The notes under the pieces: generated by a model
What the model was told of the DNA's origin: nothing
The model's input: the letters and a program-made list of their open reading frames with translations, nothing else
Databases searched by the model: none
NCBI RefSeq assembly: GCF_033118175.1
Contig: NC_083693.1
Location: 58,955,981 to 59,019,980, forward strand
Length of the DNA stretch: 64,000 bases
Reading direction: 5' to 3'
Origin: Dama dama
Taxonomy: Eukaryota; Chordata; Mammalia; Artiodactyla; Cervidae
Position numbers and translations under genes: made by a program
Part shown: one piece after another, positions 34,201 through 46,239 of the stretch
How the letters are laid out: every line of letters begins with the position of its first letter
Numbering within the stretch: position 1 is the first letter of the stretch

Positions 34201-34975
34201 TATTTATAATATAAACTGAAGCTAATAATCCCAAGATTTCAGGCTTGTTTTCAAGACACTTTTATGCACAATGTCTGCCACATAATAAGACACAATAAAT
34301 GGCCTTTATTATGTTCATATTGTGTATGTTTTTGGGTTAAATTAGGTAAATAAGACAAAGGATGTATTATTGTAATATATGTAAAATAGTGTATAATAAA
34401 TTACTGTGGAAATTAATCCTAGCTAATAACTTTGCTTAATTTTTTCAATTTCATTTGTACCCAATATCATGACTTGATTATAGATGATTGTGCTACTTTG
34501 GAGATGTTTATTTTCTTAATTTTTTCATATTTAGTGTGTATTGATTTCTTTTTACTTTAAAATGCTGTAGATACTTTTAAATAGGTTTGATTACACTTAA
34601 ATAATCAGTGAAGGATCATTTTTAGACTCTGGTTTAGCGTGGGCCAGGGTGATTTAGTGAAAAATTCCACTGACATCAGTTGCAAACAGACTTGACGTCA
34701 GTGTGGGTTCATTCTGCATTCTTGCTTTAGGATTAGGTCCAGTTCCATAAAAATCATTGTAACTATGGTATTTATGTGGTACTGTCTTGGGTGTATGTAA
34801 AGATATTCCTTTATTCACTTGTATTTTTAAAAACAGCATTCAAAAATGTTTTGCAGTTATGTAAATGTTGCCTTTTATAGTTAATTTTTTTTTTAAATTC
34901 ATAAAATGAGAACTATTGAAATGACATAAAATAATGACTCTTAACATAATGACTTAAGCCTCATTTCCTGATAGA
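34201..34975. other. AT-rich non-coding DNA, no recognised element
   Basis: About 0.8 kb with no supported feature. Confidence 0.5.
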
Positions 34976-34991
34976 CGTGTGTGTGTATGTG

Positions 34992-35222
34992 GGTTGTTGT
35001 TGAACTTAGTCCATTCAATTTTGTCCAACTCTTTGTGAACCTAAGAACTGTAGCCCACCAAGCTTCTACTCAGTGGTATTTTACCAGCAAGAACACTGGA
35101 GTGGGTTGCCATTTCTTTTCCCAGGTTGCCATTTCATTTCCCAACTCAGGGATCAAACCAACATCTCCTGTGTATCCTGCATTACAGGTGGATTCTTTAC
35201 TGCTGAGCCATCAGTGAAGCCC
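34992..35222 (-). mobile_element. Bov-tA SINE, diverged, within a GT tract
   Basis: An antisense copy from GTTGTTGTTGAACTTAGTCC to GAGCCATCAGTGAAGCCC. A local duplication of CAGGTTGCCATTTC-type sequence lies near 35,105-35,140. GT-rich sequence borders it on both sides. Confidence 0.85.

Positions 35223-35225
<3 letters not shown>

Positions 35226-35262
<37 letters not shown>
35226..35262. repeat. (GT)n microsatellite
   Basis: About 18 uninterrupted units immediately beside the SINE head; the other side of the SINE carries GTGTGTGTATGTG (34,978-34,990). Confidence 0.95.
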
Positions 35263-35264
<2 letters not shown>

Positions 35265-35990
35265 TGAATTTTTTTTCCTGTCTTACACCTGGCAATCCAA
35301 ATGAACAGCTGTTATTGTGTAGATGCCAATTAGTGTGACTAAATTACATCTTTTCCTTGGGAAGAGGATGTGAAAAAAAATAGGAAATAATGTAATCTTC
35401 TCCAGTGTACTTCAGAATTATCAGTCTACTTAACTATTATTGTATAATTTGCTTCTATTGGTTTGGCTTGCCTCTAAATTCAGTTATCCCCATTAGCTTT
35501 CACTCTTCTTTAATGTCACTGGCTATTTTTATTCCAGTTATTGTAAAATAAACTTAGGATAACATTGTAATGATTCTCAATAAAGCTAAACAAAACTAGG
35601 TCCATTGTGTGAAGGGCACTGACTATAATGAGCTCCATTATACTCACTCAGTTATAGATCTGTATGAATCACTAGTGCTTCTCACTTTTCTGAAAGTAGA
35701 TCTTTTAGCATCTCCTCCTAGATTAGAAATCATACTCTTCTTTTTAATAGTACCAAAAAAGTGTCACTAAGTTGAATCGTTCTTCCAGTGATGGACCCAT
35801 ACAGAAATACCCCTCTGTTTAGTGCAGTTTCTCACTGTGGAGTCTCTTGGCATTGAAGAAACCATAAACACCATTAGCTTAATACAAAGAAAGTGCTGTT
35901 TGGTCAGGTATGAGATCGTTTGTATATCGAGAGTAGAAATACTGGAATCATGTAAGTGAGAGCTAAAGGATAATTTTGTGATTCTCTGTG
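35265..35990. other. Non-coding DNA, no recognised element
   Basis: About 0.7 kb; no gene or repeat recognised. Confidence 0.5.
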
Positions 35991-35992
35991 AA

Positions 35993-36057
35993 ACAGCCTG
36001 GCATGCTACAGTCTGTGGGGTTGCAGAGGACACGACCATGTGACTGAACTGAACTGA
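35993..36057 (+). mobile_element. Short BovB / Bov-A 3' end fragment
   Basis: A sense fragment CCTGGCATGCTACAGTCTG...GACTGAACTGAACTGA, the extreme 3' end including two ACTGAA tail units. It is too short to assign firmly to BovB rather than to a SINE body. Confidence 0.7.
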
Positions 36058-36180
36058 TGAAGAACTAGTTGTATAGATATAATTCCTGAGGCATTGGAAT
36101 ATGAAACTTTCTTCTAGGGTGTGAGTAACTAGAATGTATTTTATAGACAGACTCTAAGAACTATATGTTCCAGTATATAA

Positions 36181-36282
36181 TTAAAGACCCACTGTTTAAA
36201 TTGGATCAAGGTAATTTGATTCCTTTTAAGCTGTGGGGTTGGGGTACATTGTCATTTTTATCATTTTTAGTTTTGATTCTTT
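36181..36282 (+). repeat. 102-bp interspersed duplication, copy 1
   Basis: This segment recurs 739 bp downstream at 36,920-37,021 with about seven differences in 102 positions. It includes TTTAAATTGGATCAAGGT and GGGGTACATTGTCATTTTTA. Sequence outside the pair does not match. It belongs to no repeat family I recognise. Confidence 0.88.
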
Positions 36283-36381
36283 TTGATATATTGAGAAATG
36301 TTTGGAAGTGAGGTTTTTTTGTTTCACCTTCTTAACTTATACTGGATGAAGACTCCATTGAGTTACTGTTAACTGTGGTAT

Positions 36382-36598
36382 GTGCTGTGCTGTGCTTAGT
36401 CATTCAGTCGTGTCTGACTCTATGTGACCCCATGGACTGTGGCCCACTAGACTTCTCTGTCCATGGGGATTCTCCAGCAAGGATACTCGAGTGCGTTGCC
36501 AGGCCCTCCTCCAGGGGATCTTCCCAAAGCCGGGGACTGAACCCAGGTCTCCTGCATTGCAGGCAGATTCTTTATCACCTGAGCCACCAGGGAAGCCC
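36382..36598 (-). mobile_element. Bov-tA SINE
   Basis: An antisense copy from TGTGCTGTGCTTAGTCATTC to GAGCCACCAGGGAAGCCC. Flanks TAACTGTGGTAT (36,370-36,381) and TAAATGTGGTAT (36,599-36,610) differ at one base and fit a target duplication. It lies between the two copies of the 102-bp duplication. Confidence 0.93.
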
Positions 36599-36919
36599 TA
36601 AATGTGGTATATAATCTGACAAATGTATTACTGTACTCCCTTTGAGAAACCGTTCACAAAAGTTACAAGTTGCTCCAAAATTGCGAGTATGGAAGGGCAG
36701 AGTGTTAATATTTTTATGACTTTAGGACTCAAACAAGTGTTATTTTTCTTTTTCAGTGAAATTAGAACCCATTGCTTTCCAATAAATTACATTTGAAAGG
36801 TCAAAAACCATATTAAATTCTGATCATTGACTCAGATACATCTTTCAAAGCCAAGCACAATTAGAATGTACAATATTTCTTTAGCATCTTAATTTTCATA
36901 AATTATATTAAAGATTATA

Positions 36920-37021
36920 TTAAAGACTCACAGTTTAAATTGGATCAAGGTGATCTGATTCCTTTTAAGCTGTGGAATTGGGGTACATTGTCATTTTTAT
37001 CATTTTTAATTTTGATTCTTT
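36920..37021 (+). repeat. 102-bp interspersed duplication, copy 2
   Basis: The second copy of the segment at 36,181-36,282, same orientation, about 93% identical by eye. Confidence 0.88.
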
Positions 37022-37073
37022 AAATTAAAGGACAAATATAAAACTCGCATATGTGCAGGGCTCTTTATCAGTT

Positions 37074-37157
37074 AATATATATATTATATATGTGCATAAT
37101 ATAATGATATATATATAATATATATAATGATACATATAATATATATATATATATAAT
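37074..37157. repeat. AT-rich microsatellite
   Basis: An interrupted (AT)n array with TATAATG interruptions. Confidence 0.9.
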
Positions 37158-38035
37158 TTATGTGAAATTTTACAAACCAAAGAACTGAAATACTCATATG
37201 TCAAGTTTTGAGTTCAGTTTTAAGAATTAATACATGCAACAGAAATTTCAGTTAAAATGTCTAATTCTTCAAGTACGTTTAATGATTTTGATTTAGGACT
37301 TCTGAATGGGGTCAAATTGCCAAGCCAGTTTAGCACCTTGAGTCTGCAACTGTGAGTCTCCACTGTGAGTACCCAAAAAGGTTTCTTTCTCAAACATACA
37401 TTTGCCTTAGGGAATCTTTCCAGATTTTGGTTCAAATCCAAATTCTGTTCTCTCTTTATTCCCTTAGATTGAAGATTAAAACCTTCTCTTATTTTCAGAC
37501 CAGTTTTTGCCTATGGTATCTATACCACACCCTCTTTGCTGTGGCTCTTTGTGACTAGACTGGCTTTACCCACAGGGTGGCTCTGACATCCTAAATAGAT
37601 TCTGCCATAAAGTGAGGATAGTCTACCCACATGGATAATAAGACCCTGATAGCTTTACTCAGCTCACAGTAACAAGGTAACCCTGAGGACTTTGGACATT
37701 TCGAATTTCTGGCCTTAAATAGTGAGTACTTCATAAATGCTATTCTGTGTTCAGGTTACACTAGATACAAGTTGTTCCTCCTGGTAGGGAGTTAGTAATC
37801 AAGGTTGCCCTGACCATGAGCTGTCAAATGTTCATTAGAATGCAGTGGGGGTATCTGTATTTCCTTAGTCATGAACTCTACACTCTCAGGGGGCTCCCAT
37901 TGCCAGAAATTAATGTAAGACAGCCATCCACATTTTTGCTTAAATGTATCCTTGATGGATTGAATGATGAAAGCCATTTAGTGAAGAAAAAATAGACTTT
38001 GAACAACATATTGATAGCTTACGGAATGATGTTGG
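37158..38035. other. Non-coding DNA, no recognised element
   Basis: About 0.9 kb; no gene or recognised repeat. Confidence 0.5.
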
Positions 38036-38314
38036 ATTAGTGATCTCCGAAGAAGATTTAGCTTCAGGACCAGGGACCAGGCTTGATCACTGAAGAGCTT
38101 TTGTGTAGCAGAGTTTTATTAAAGTATGAGAAGGGACAGAGAAAGCTTCTGACATAGACATCAGAAGGGGGATGGAGAGTGCCCTGCAGCTAGTCTTATC
38201 AAGGACTTATATACTTTTTTCAGACCCATTCCCACAACATACATCTTAAATTAACAAGATTAGAAGGAACAATAGAAAGATCTTACCAGACCCACCTCCA
38301 TAATATACATTATA

Positions 38315-38885
38315 CACTGCAGATGGTGATTGCAGCCATGAAATTAAAAGACGCTTACTCCTCAGAAGGAAAGCTATGACCAACCTAGACAGCATATTAA
38401 AAAGCATAGACATTACTTTGTCAACAAAGGTCTGTCTAGTCAAGGCTATGGTTTTTCCAGTAGTCATGTATGGATGTGAGAGTTGGACTGTGAAGAAAGC
38501 TGAGTGCCGAAGAATTGATGCTTTTGAACTGTGGTGTTGGAGAAGACTCTTGAGAGTCCCTTGGACTGCAAGGAGATCCAACCAGTCCATCCTAAAGGAG
38601 ATCAGTCCTGGGTGTTCATTGGAAGGACTGATGTTGAAGCTGAAACTCCAATACTTTGGCCACTTCATGCGAAGAGCTCACTCATTTCAAAAGACCCTGA
38701 TGCTGGGAAAGATGGAGGGCAAGAGGAGAAGGAACTGACAGAGGATGAGATGGTTGGATGGCATCCCTGACTCAATGGACATGGGTTTGGGTAGACTCTG
38801 GCAGTTGGTGATGGACAGGGAGGCCTGGTGTGCTGTGGTTCATGGGGTTGCAAGGAGTCAGACAAGACTGAGCAACTGAACTGAA
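38315..38885 (+). mobile_element. BovB LINE 3' fragment nested in an LTR
   Basis: A sense BovB from CACTGCAGATGGTGATTGCAG to the CTGAACTGAA tail. The flanking sequences from 38,286 and 38,886 (CCAGACCCAC...) resemble one another over about 25 bp and may be a diverged target duplication, though the host itself repeats this motif. Confidence 0.92.
38376..38738 (+). pseudogene. BovB C-terminal ORF fragment, 120 codons
   Basis: A stop-free frame covering the region downstream of the RT core: MTNLDSILKS near the start, then MVFPVVMYGCESW, RRIDAFELWCWRRLL, RRSNQSILKEISPG and KTLMLGKMEG. It has no catalytic domain; it is the C-terminal part of the retrotransposon polyprotein. Confidence 0.85.
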
Positions 38886-39324
38886 CCAGACCCACTCCCA
38901 TGATATATGTTTTAAGATGACAAGATTAGTCAGAAAGTTCTTGTTAAGGAGAAACATGTCCTCAAGCAAGACTTATTGTTATATTGATTAAGACAAAGCA
39001 ATGTGTAAAAGAACATTTGTCTTTTTCTCTTTGACACCCCAGGACCCCTTTCTCCTCCTCTGGAAACCTGGACTTCTTATCAACCTACCTAGGAATTGAC
39101 TCTCTCCATATCATGTAATATTCAAATTGCTCGTTCTTACTAAATGTAAAAAAGACAAAAAAAAATCTGACTTACCAACTTCTGGTTTGCAGTTCTTCTC
39201 GTGTCATATATCAATTCTCCTACTAAAATTTAATATTCTATGAGAGAGATATCTTGGTTCTTAAAAGATATAATTCTAACAAATCTCAATTTTTGAAAGT
39301 CAGTTTTAAAATTAATATAGCTTT

Positions 39325-40434
39325 TGTTGTTGTTCAGTTGCTCTGTTGTGTCCGACTCTTCGTGATCCCACAGGCTGTAGCATGCCAGGCCTCCTTGTCC
39401 TTTGCGATCTCTGAGAGCATGCCCAGACTCATGTCCATTGAGTCGGTGATGCCATCCAACTATCTCATCCTCTGTCATCCCCTTCTCCTCCTGCATTCAA
39501 TCTTTCCCATCATCAGGGTCTTTTCCAGTGAGTCAGTTCTTTGCATCAGGTGGCCAAAATATTGGAGCTTCAGTTTCAGCTTCAATTCTTCCAATGAATA
39601 TTCAGGGTTGATTTCCTTTTGGTTGACTAGTTTGATCTCCTTGCTGTCTAAGGGATTCTCAAGAGTCTTCTCCAACACTGTAGTTCAAAAGCATCAATTT
39701 TTCGGTGCTCAGCCTTCTTTTGGGCTTCCCTGGTGGCTCAGCTGCTAAAGAATCCACCTGCAATGTGGGAGACCTGGATTGGGAAGATTCCCTGGAGAAG
39801 GGAACAGCTACCCACTGCAGCATTCTGACCAGGAGAATTCCATAGACTGTATAGTCCATGGGGTTGCAAAAAGTCAGACACGACTGAACAGCTTTCACTT
39901 TCTTTCAGCCTTCTTTATGGGCCACCTCTCACGTCCGTCCATGACCATTGGAAAAATCATAGCATTTACTAGATGGACCTTTGTCAGTAAAGTGCTGTCT
40001 CTGTTTTTGCTTTTTAATGTACTATCTAGGTTTGTCATAGCTTTCCTTTCAAGGAGCAAACATCTTTGAATTTCGTGGCTGCAGTCACCGTCCATAGTGA
40101 TTTTGAAGCCCAAGAAAATAAAATCTGTCACTGTTTCCACTGCTTCCCATGAAGTGATGGGACCAGATGCCATGATCTTCACTTTTTGAATGTTGAGTTT
40201 TAAGCCAGCTTTTTCACTCTCCTCTTTTACTTTCAGCAACAGGCTCTTTAGTTCTTCTTCACTTTCTGCTACTTTAGGGTGGTGTCATCTGCATATCTCA
40301 GGTTATTGATATTTCTCTCAGCAATCTTGTGCATCATCTAGCTCAGCATTTCGCGTGATATACTCTGCATATAAATTAAATAAGCAGATTAACAATATAC
40401 ATCCTTGACGTACTTCTTTCCCAATTTCATAATG
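39325..40434 (-). mobile_element. BovB LINE interrupted by a SINE
   Basis: Antisense BovB from TGTTGTTGTTCAGTTGCTC, split at 39,720 by a Bov-tA, resuming at 39,917 and running through the C-terminal region and the RT catalytic box (YADD complement at 40,284-40,295) to about 40,434. Several indels break the frame. Confidence 0.92.
39721..39904 (+). mobile_element. Bov-tA SINE nested in BovB, 12-bp target duplication
   Basis: A sense copy starting GGGCTTCCCTGGTGGCTCAG. The segment containing the B box is shortened (GACCTGGATTGGGAAG, so the GGTTCGATCCC box is lost). A perfect direct repeat TCAGCCTTCTTT, itself BovB sequence, lies at 39,709-39,720 and 39,905-39,916. Confidence 0.95.
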
Positions 40435-42468
40435 TCTAATACTGGCTACTATTAATATATCAAGAAATTACTATCGCATAACTGGTTTTATAGTAAAAAC
40501 TGCCACACTTAACAGTATGTAGTACATTCTTTAATTGGGTGCCATATCTTCTGGATCACAGGTGAAAAGTAACCCTAGGTAATGAAAATGTCAGAGGTGA
40601 AACTGTGTTTTATTATCACTCTGAAGACCCCAAGACTCCCAAGTAAGCTTTCTAAATATAGTCTTACAGGCTGGGGTAGATTGGAGTGCCAGTTTTCATT
40701 TGCCTTAGGCTGTTAATATAAAGACATGCTTTTTTTAAATTCCAAACCAAGTGAGGATAAGTTATTGTTAGAAACTCATAATACTTTCAAAATTTTAAGA
40801 CCTCAAAGGATTATACTTTTATGCAGTTCTACAGTAAAAGAAAACTTCTGCTTTTAGATAAGCAAAGTGAGTGTACATTTTTCACCTTTAATTGTTTCCA
40901 TCATGACCTTTAATATATCACATTTTACTTGTGTTTATGTCTTTGAAGGAGTAACACACAGGAAAGATTAAGACAGTGTGGAGATGGAGTCATGTGGAGC
41001 ATTCATGAAAAATTAAATGCCCTCAGCATACACAAAAATAGGTCATTTAATTTTTTTAAATAAATTTATATATCAAAGCCACTGATTAACCTGTATTTGG
41101 GTATAATAATGAAATAAGTCTGAACTTTCTGTATTGTCAAAGCACCTACCATTGGTAACAGACAAATAATATAAAGTTAAAGATTATTTGAGAAGTTTCT
41201 TCCTCAAATTTCATTCTCCTTTGTCTCATATTTCATGATTTCACGCATCTGTCTTACATACTTCTAGGATTCTCTATCTAAATGACCTATTTTTATCTTC
41301 AGTTGCTTGTATCAGTAAAAGAAGAAAAATCTCAGGTCTAAATAGAATATACAGGGCATTACGTTAGGAACCATCTCTGAATCCCCTGATGTTAGAATTT
41401 CAAGGATGAGTATTTGAAGAAATAACACAAAGAACTTTATATTTTTCAAAGATAGAGGGTGACTGAATAGGCAAAGAATAAAAAAATATTCACTGTCTCT
41501 TAAGTGCAAATTATACGAACTGTCAGCCGATATTCCCCTCCTAGTGTAAAACCACAGCATAGTAACTTGAGACAGATATGATCATTCCTGCAGACAGGAT
41601 GATCTCTTTGGTGGACACGTAAAACATTGTTCTGAAGGTCTGTAAAGGACATTGGATGGGTCATATGAAATATTAACTATACATTCAAATGTTATTTTAG
41701 AGTACTCTAGAGAAGGGGAATGCATTTGATTCTGGATTTCAAAATACTGTGTGAAAGAAGTAAATTGATATTTGATTTTCATCATCATTAAGAAGGTATG
41801 ACTGGTACTATTTTTGATTACTTGATTGATTGGGAATGGTAATGTTTTGGTTCATTTCCATTAAAAATTTTAACCATTTTATGATAATTATTTTTCAATG
41901 GTTCCCAAATTATGCTGTTAATACAATTTACTATTTTCTCATTTCATATAACCAGTAATATTTTCAACCTGACCTGGCTTTTAAAGCATTTTTTATGTGG
42001 ATATTTTTACTTTGCTTGGAAGGATAACATAAAATTCAACCCAAAATTGCTGCTCAAATTCCACAGATACACTGCCTAAGAAATGATTATTAGATCTGCA
42101 GTGCCCCAGATCAGATAGTCACCTGGTTCTTTGTGGTTTGATAATGGCTTCAGGATTTAGATTTAAAAGATTTTGAAAGGCAGAGGATAATTGTACTGCC
42201 CTGAAACATCAGATGTTGAAGATTGGAAACATTACTGTAGTCACATAAATCAACCAGTTTCCCTTTGTTTTCATTGTGCAACATATTTTCCCTTGCTGAA
42301 AGGAGTGCATCAGCATAAAAGCCTCTTGAGCAGGAAAAATGTGTATTGATCACTGGAAGTGTATTTCTGCAGTACCTTGGAGTTACTGAAATTGACCCTA
42401 AAGCATGTTTTATTACCAACAATAGATGCTTTTCATGTGTTGATTTTTATTGATTTATAGCTTAATAG
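40435..42468. other. AT-rich non-coding DNA, no recognised element
   Basis: Two kilobases without gene or nameable repeat; frames of 60-90 codons carry no motif. Confidence 0.5.
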
Positions 42469-42730
42469 ATGGCAACCTACTCCAGTACTCTTGCCTGGAA
42501 AATCCCATGGACAGAGGAGCCTGGTAGGCTATAGTCCATGGGGTCACAAAGAGTCGGACGCGACTGAGTGACTTCATTTTCACTTTTCACTTTCACGCAT
42601 TGGAGAAGGCAATGGCAACCCACTCCAGTGTTCTTGCCTGGAGAATCCCAGGCTCGGGGGAGCCTGGTGGGCTGCCGTCTATGGGGTCACACAGAGTCGG
42701 ACACAACTGAAGCGACTTAGTAGCAGCAGA
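42469..42730 (+). mobile_element. Bov-A2 dimeric SINE
   Basis: Sense orientation: the first Bov-A monomer starts ATGGCAACCTACTCCAGTAC (slightly 5' truncated), then the linker TTTCACGCATTGGAGAAGGC, the second monomer, and a short (AGC)n tail (GTAGCAGCAG). Confidence 0.92.
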
Positions 42731-44370
42731 GATGCAAAATAATTTTAATTGTGGACAACACATGTAAAAACCTTACGATTTGAATTTGTTTATAACTTTA
42801 GAAAAACATCGCAAGTGTTATATTCAGTATAAAAGCAGATTACACATCATCCTTCTTGTAACTCTTCTGTTCTGCAACAATGTGTTGAAATAAATATGCC
42901 TATTGAATTATCCCTGCTTCCTCAGAGTACACCTGGCTAGTAACCATGTGAAAGAAATAGATTTTGGAATGAAGGGCTTTTTGTGTTATAACCTGAATTC
43001 TGGTTTTCCTTGGACTTACTGTATCATCCCTTTGCACTTAACATTTTCCATTTGGAAAATGGTGATAACATTTGTCTTCCTCTAGCTCAATAGATGTTAC
43101 AGAAATAGATGAGATAGCATATGTGAATAGTTGACAGTGCTTTGAAAGTTTTTATGCAGATTGAGGTAATGTGTTGATCAAAGCTATTGGCTAAGGCAAG
43201 TGCTTCCTTGTTGATATTTAGCTTCTCCCATTCTAAGGTCAAAAGAGGTTGTCTGGCAGTAGATGGAATATAGTGAAGAACTGGCATAGATTCCAGGACA
43301 TTAGCCCCCTCTCCCACATCTGCATTCCTGATGATGTGGATCACACAGTGACTGACAGCGTGTACTGATAGACAGTGGACTTGCAACTTAGAAACCATCG
43401 TTTGTATTTCTGTTTTTTGGAATCTTGAATTCTGGAGTAAACAAGGAGGAACATGTCCTGTTGTACGTGTACAATATGTGGAAGGTTATTCGTATCTTGT
43501 ACTTGTTTTGTTGCAGATGTACAATGTATACAGAATTGTCCATACAGTGTCTCAGGTGTTTTGAATGCTAAGTAAATATTAGAGAAACATAATTAGCTGG
43601 ATTAAATTAATTTAAATGCAAATAACTTGTTATACCTGTCTGCTGTTACTTTATACTTCCTTGTCACAATTTATACCATATATTTTAGCAAAAGTAATAA
43701 AAATGGATTAAGAGTCTTACATGAATAATCAATGTGAGACAGTCACACTAAACACAATATTAAAAACATACCTTGACCAATTTATAATTCAGGAACAGAG
43801 TCTAGTGCTTAGGAAAATCATATGTATTTTGAACTCCATAGATGTTTTGTTGGTAGGCTAATTTATGATTACACAAGTATGGATATGTGATTTCTTCATA
43901 AAATAAAGCAAGAGAAAAAGGTATCACTGTGAATTTAAAAACATTCTTGATTTTATTATATTTTCCAGAACATTTTCAGTAAATAAATTTCTGAAACAGA
44001 GACTAAATGATTGAAACCAGTGGAATATGAATACATATTAGAGCAGGTAAACCTATATATTTTGATCTATGGAATGTCCTGTGAGAATACTGAGGGGAAC
44101 ATATTTTAGAATCTGTTTCTTTTCAGGAGTATTTTTGAAACTAGAACACCTTCCGGAACCTACTTCGAAATTATGTATGTTAGTTTCTGAATGTTCTAAT
44201 ATGTTTGAAAATCAGCTATCTTTGCATCATCACATAGATTCCAAGATCCTGCTTCTATCCTTAATAGATTACTTGTATGCACCAAAGAAAGAATAAATTC
44301 AATAAGTTATTTTATGGCCCTCTATAAACTATCTTCCCTGGGCACAGTCTCTGCCTTTGCACTGGGACAT
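42731..44370. other. AT-rich non-coding DNA, no recognised element
   Basis: 1.6 kb; a 103-codon minus frame (43,087-43,398) and a 75-codon + frame (44,069-44,296) show no family motif or coding character. Confidence 0.45.
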
Positions 44371-44379
44371 ACACTCACA

Positions 44380-44414
<35 letters not shown>

Positions 44415-44430
44415 TCTCACACATGCACAC
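44371..44430. repeat. Compound (CT)n(CA)n microsatellite
   Basis: ACTCACACTCTCTCT... runs into an (AC)n block and then ACTCTCACAC; a compound dinucleotide array. Confidence 0.9.
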
Positions 44431-45755
44431 TCTTCCTGCTGAAGTTTATTTACTATTACTCCCATATATTTTTTAATCCTCTGTTTTAGCTTCTCTGTTA
44501 GTCTCATCTTTCCATACATAGGAGGCCATATTTCTCTCTCTCTATTTGTACTTGGGTTTTTTTCCTGAGCCTGAAACACTTGCCCTCCTAATCTTTACAG
44601 TCTCCAGTGAATTCTCCACTGAATACACCAAAACTAATCTCTTCCTTCTCAGAATCACTGTGGTCAGTACACAGTTTGGCAGATTGTCCTGTTTAGTAGG
44701 TTGCTGTTATTTAGTCAATTTTATAGGTTGTGACATAAAAATAAATTACTAATGGAGAAAATTGAAGTGAGAAGTAATTAGAATACTTTTCCCTCTTGAA
44801 GTCACTGTTGAGAACAAAAGTGGTGTTTAGCTTTGGATGCTATTCAGCTGGCTGTTTTATTTTTGCAAATCTCTGAGGGTTTTAGAAGGAACAGATGCTC
44901 TGAGATCCTAAAAGTCTGATAAAATGATCGTAAACAATTTGATGCTTCAGTCATTTCACGTACACGTTTCAGATTTATAGTGTACTTAAAGTCATATGTA
45001 TCTAGAAACATGCATCCGGGCAGATTCCAGGTCTTATCAATTGGTTGTTGAAATCTCTTTTAAATAACATGTCTTTATCCTAATGCATGTAGAAAGGATG
45101 AAGACCATTTATTTTGCTTTCACTCACTCTTTAAATCTATCATGTAACCAGAAAAATAGTTTCTTTGAATCTGCTTTTTAATGCTTCTGTTAACATAATC
45201 TTTAAAGTATAGGTTATTTTATATAATAGATAATATGTATGATGATAATCTATAAAATAACTCATATGTTATATATACAGGATGCCACCAGTTCATTACA
45301 TGTCATAAATGATATGCCACATACTATGGCAGGATGGGGTAGACAGTGTGAGTGAATGTGTGTGTATTGGCTGAGGTTAAAGTCAAGGATACATTTTGAA
45401 ACCTGTGATGCAAGGGGGAACAAGAACTGTCCTCAGCAGAATGTGTAAGGATGTTGCCATTGGTATGTGTTTTATATCCTTCCCTTGCTTCCTATAACTT
45501 TCAGGCACTCTATTATTTGATAGTTTAATTCCCAGACTTTGAGGACCAGAACAGATGGATGCTGGAATCCTGGGAGAATCTTGGCTGAAGGCATGGGTTT
45601 ATCTTCCACAAAGAATACAAGATAAGAGAATCTTAAAAATGAAATGGGAAGAAATTTCAGGGATCATATTTGCCATTCCAAATCAAAGCATTATTTCTTT
45701 TTTATGGTATTCTGGAACATCTGTCTAGATCGTTTAGAACAACGACAGGCAGCAA
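44431..45755. other. Non-coding DNA, no recognised element
   Basis: 1.3 kb; a small CT-rich stretch near 44,531-44,546 and TG-rich sequence near 45,350, otherwise nothing. Confidence 0.5.
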
Positions 45756-45985
45756 GGTAACTACGGTGTAGTGGTTAAGAGCTTTTGCTATGCCTGAGTC
45801 CAGCTGGGTATATCTGTTCTACCTTTGCTAGCTCAGAGAGCTTGTCTTTGTTTGTGCTTCAGATTCTTCGACTGTAAAATGAAGCTAGTAATAATACTTA
45901 CCTCACAGTGTGGTTGAGGGGATTAAACGAGACGATGCATGGAACGTGTGGCACCGTGCCTGGAAGAAAACTCTCAATGACACTT
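45756..45985 (+). mobile_element. MIR SINE
   Basis: Good MIR block order in sense orientation: GGTGTAGTGGTTAAGAGC, a middle with CTTTGCTAGCTC, CTTCAGATTCTTCGACTGTAAAATGA, TAATAATACTTACCTCACAG, GGATTAAACGAGACGATGCATG and GTGCCTGG. Confidence 0.85.
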
Positions 45986-46239
45986 AGCAGTTGTTTCTAT
46001 ATGATTACATTGTTGGAGAGCTCGTTGAAAAGTTTTTTTTCTGTATTTTAAGACCCAAACAACAGTCTTGCTACTTCTACATATTAGAGGAGTCTCTGCC
46101 TTGTTGGAGGTATTCAAAAGGACTATCTCTTTCAAATGAGAACCATTTAGGCATTTAAGTACAGGTAACATATTTCTCTAAGTTTATTCTTTTTGAGGAT
46201 AAAATCTTAAGTTAGTCTAGAAATTCCAGAAATCTGAAA

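Larger units (their letters stand above)
38040..39110 (-). mobile_element. Antisense LTR-like element split by a BovB
   Basis: Left part: GTGATCTCCGAAGAAGATTTAG, then TTTTGTGTAGCAGAGTTTTATTAAAG, whose complement carries a TTTAATAAAA poly(A) signal. The following sequence contains a direct repeat of about 60 bp (CAGACCCATTCCCACAACAT at 38,223; CCAGACCCAC... at 38,286), as in duplicated U3 segments. After the BovB the LTR-like sequence resumes at 38,886 to about 39,110. Termini and target duplication were not found, so the ends are approximate and the family is unassigned. No coding sequence. Confidence 0.55.
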
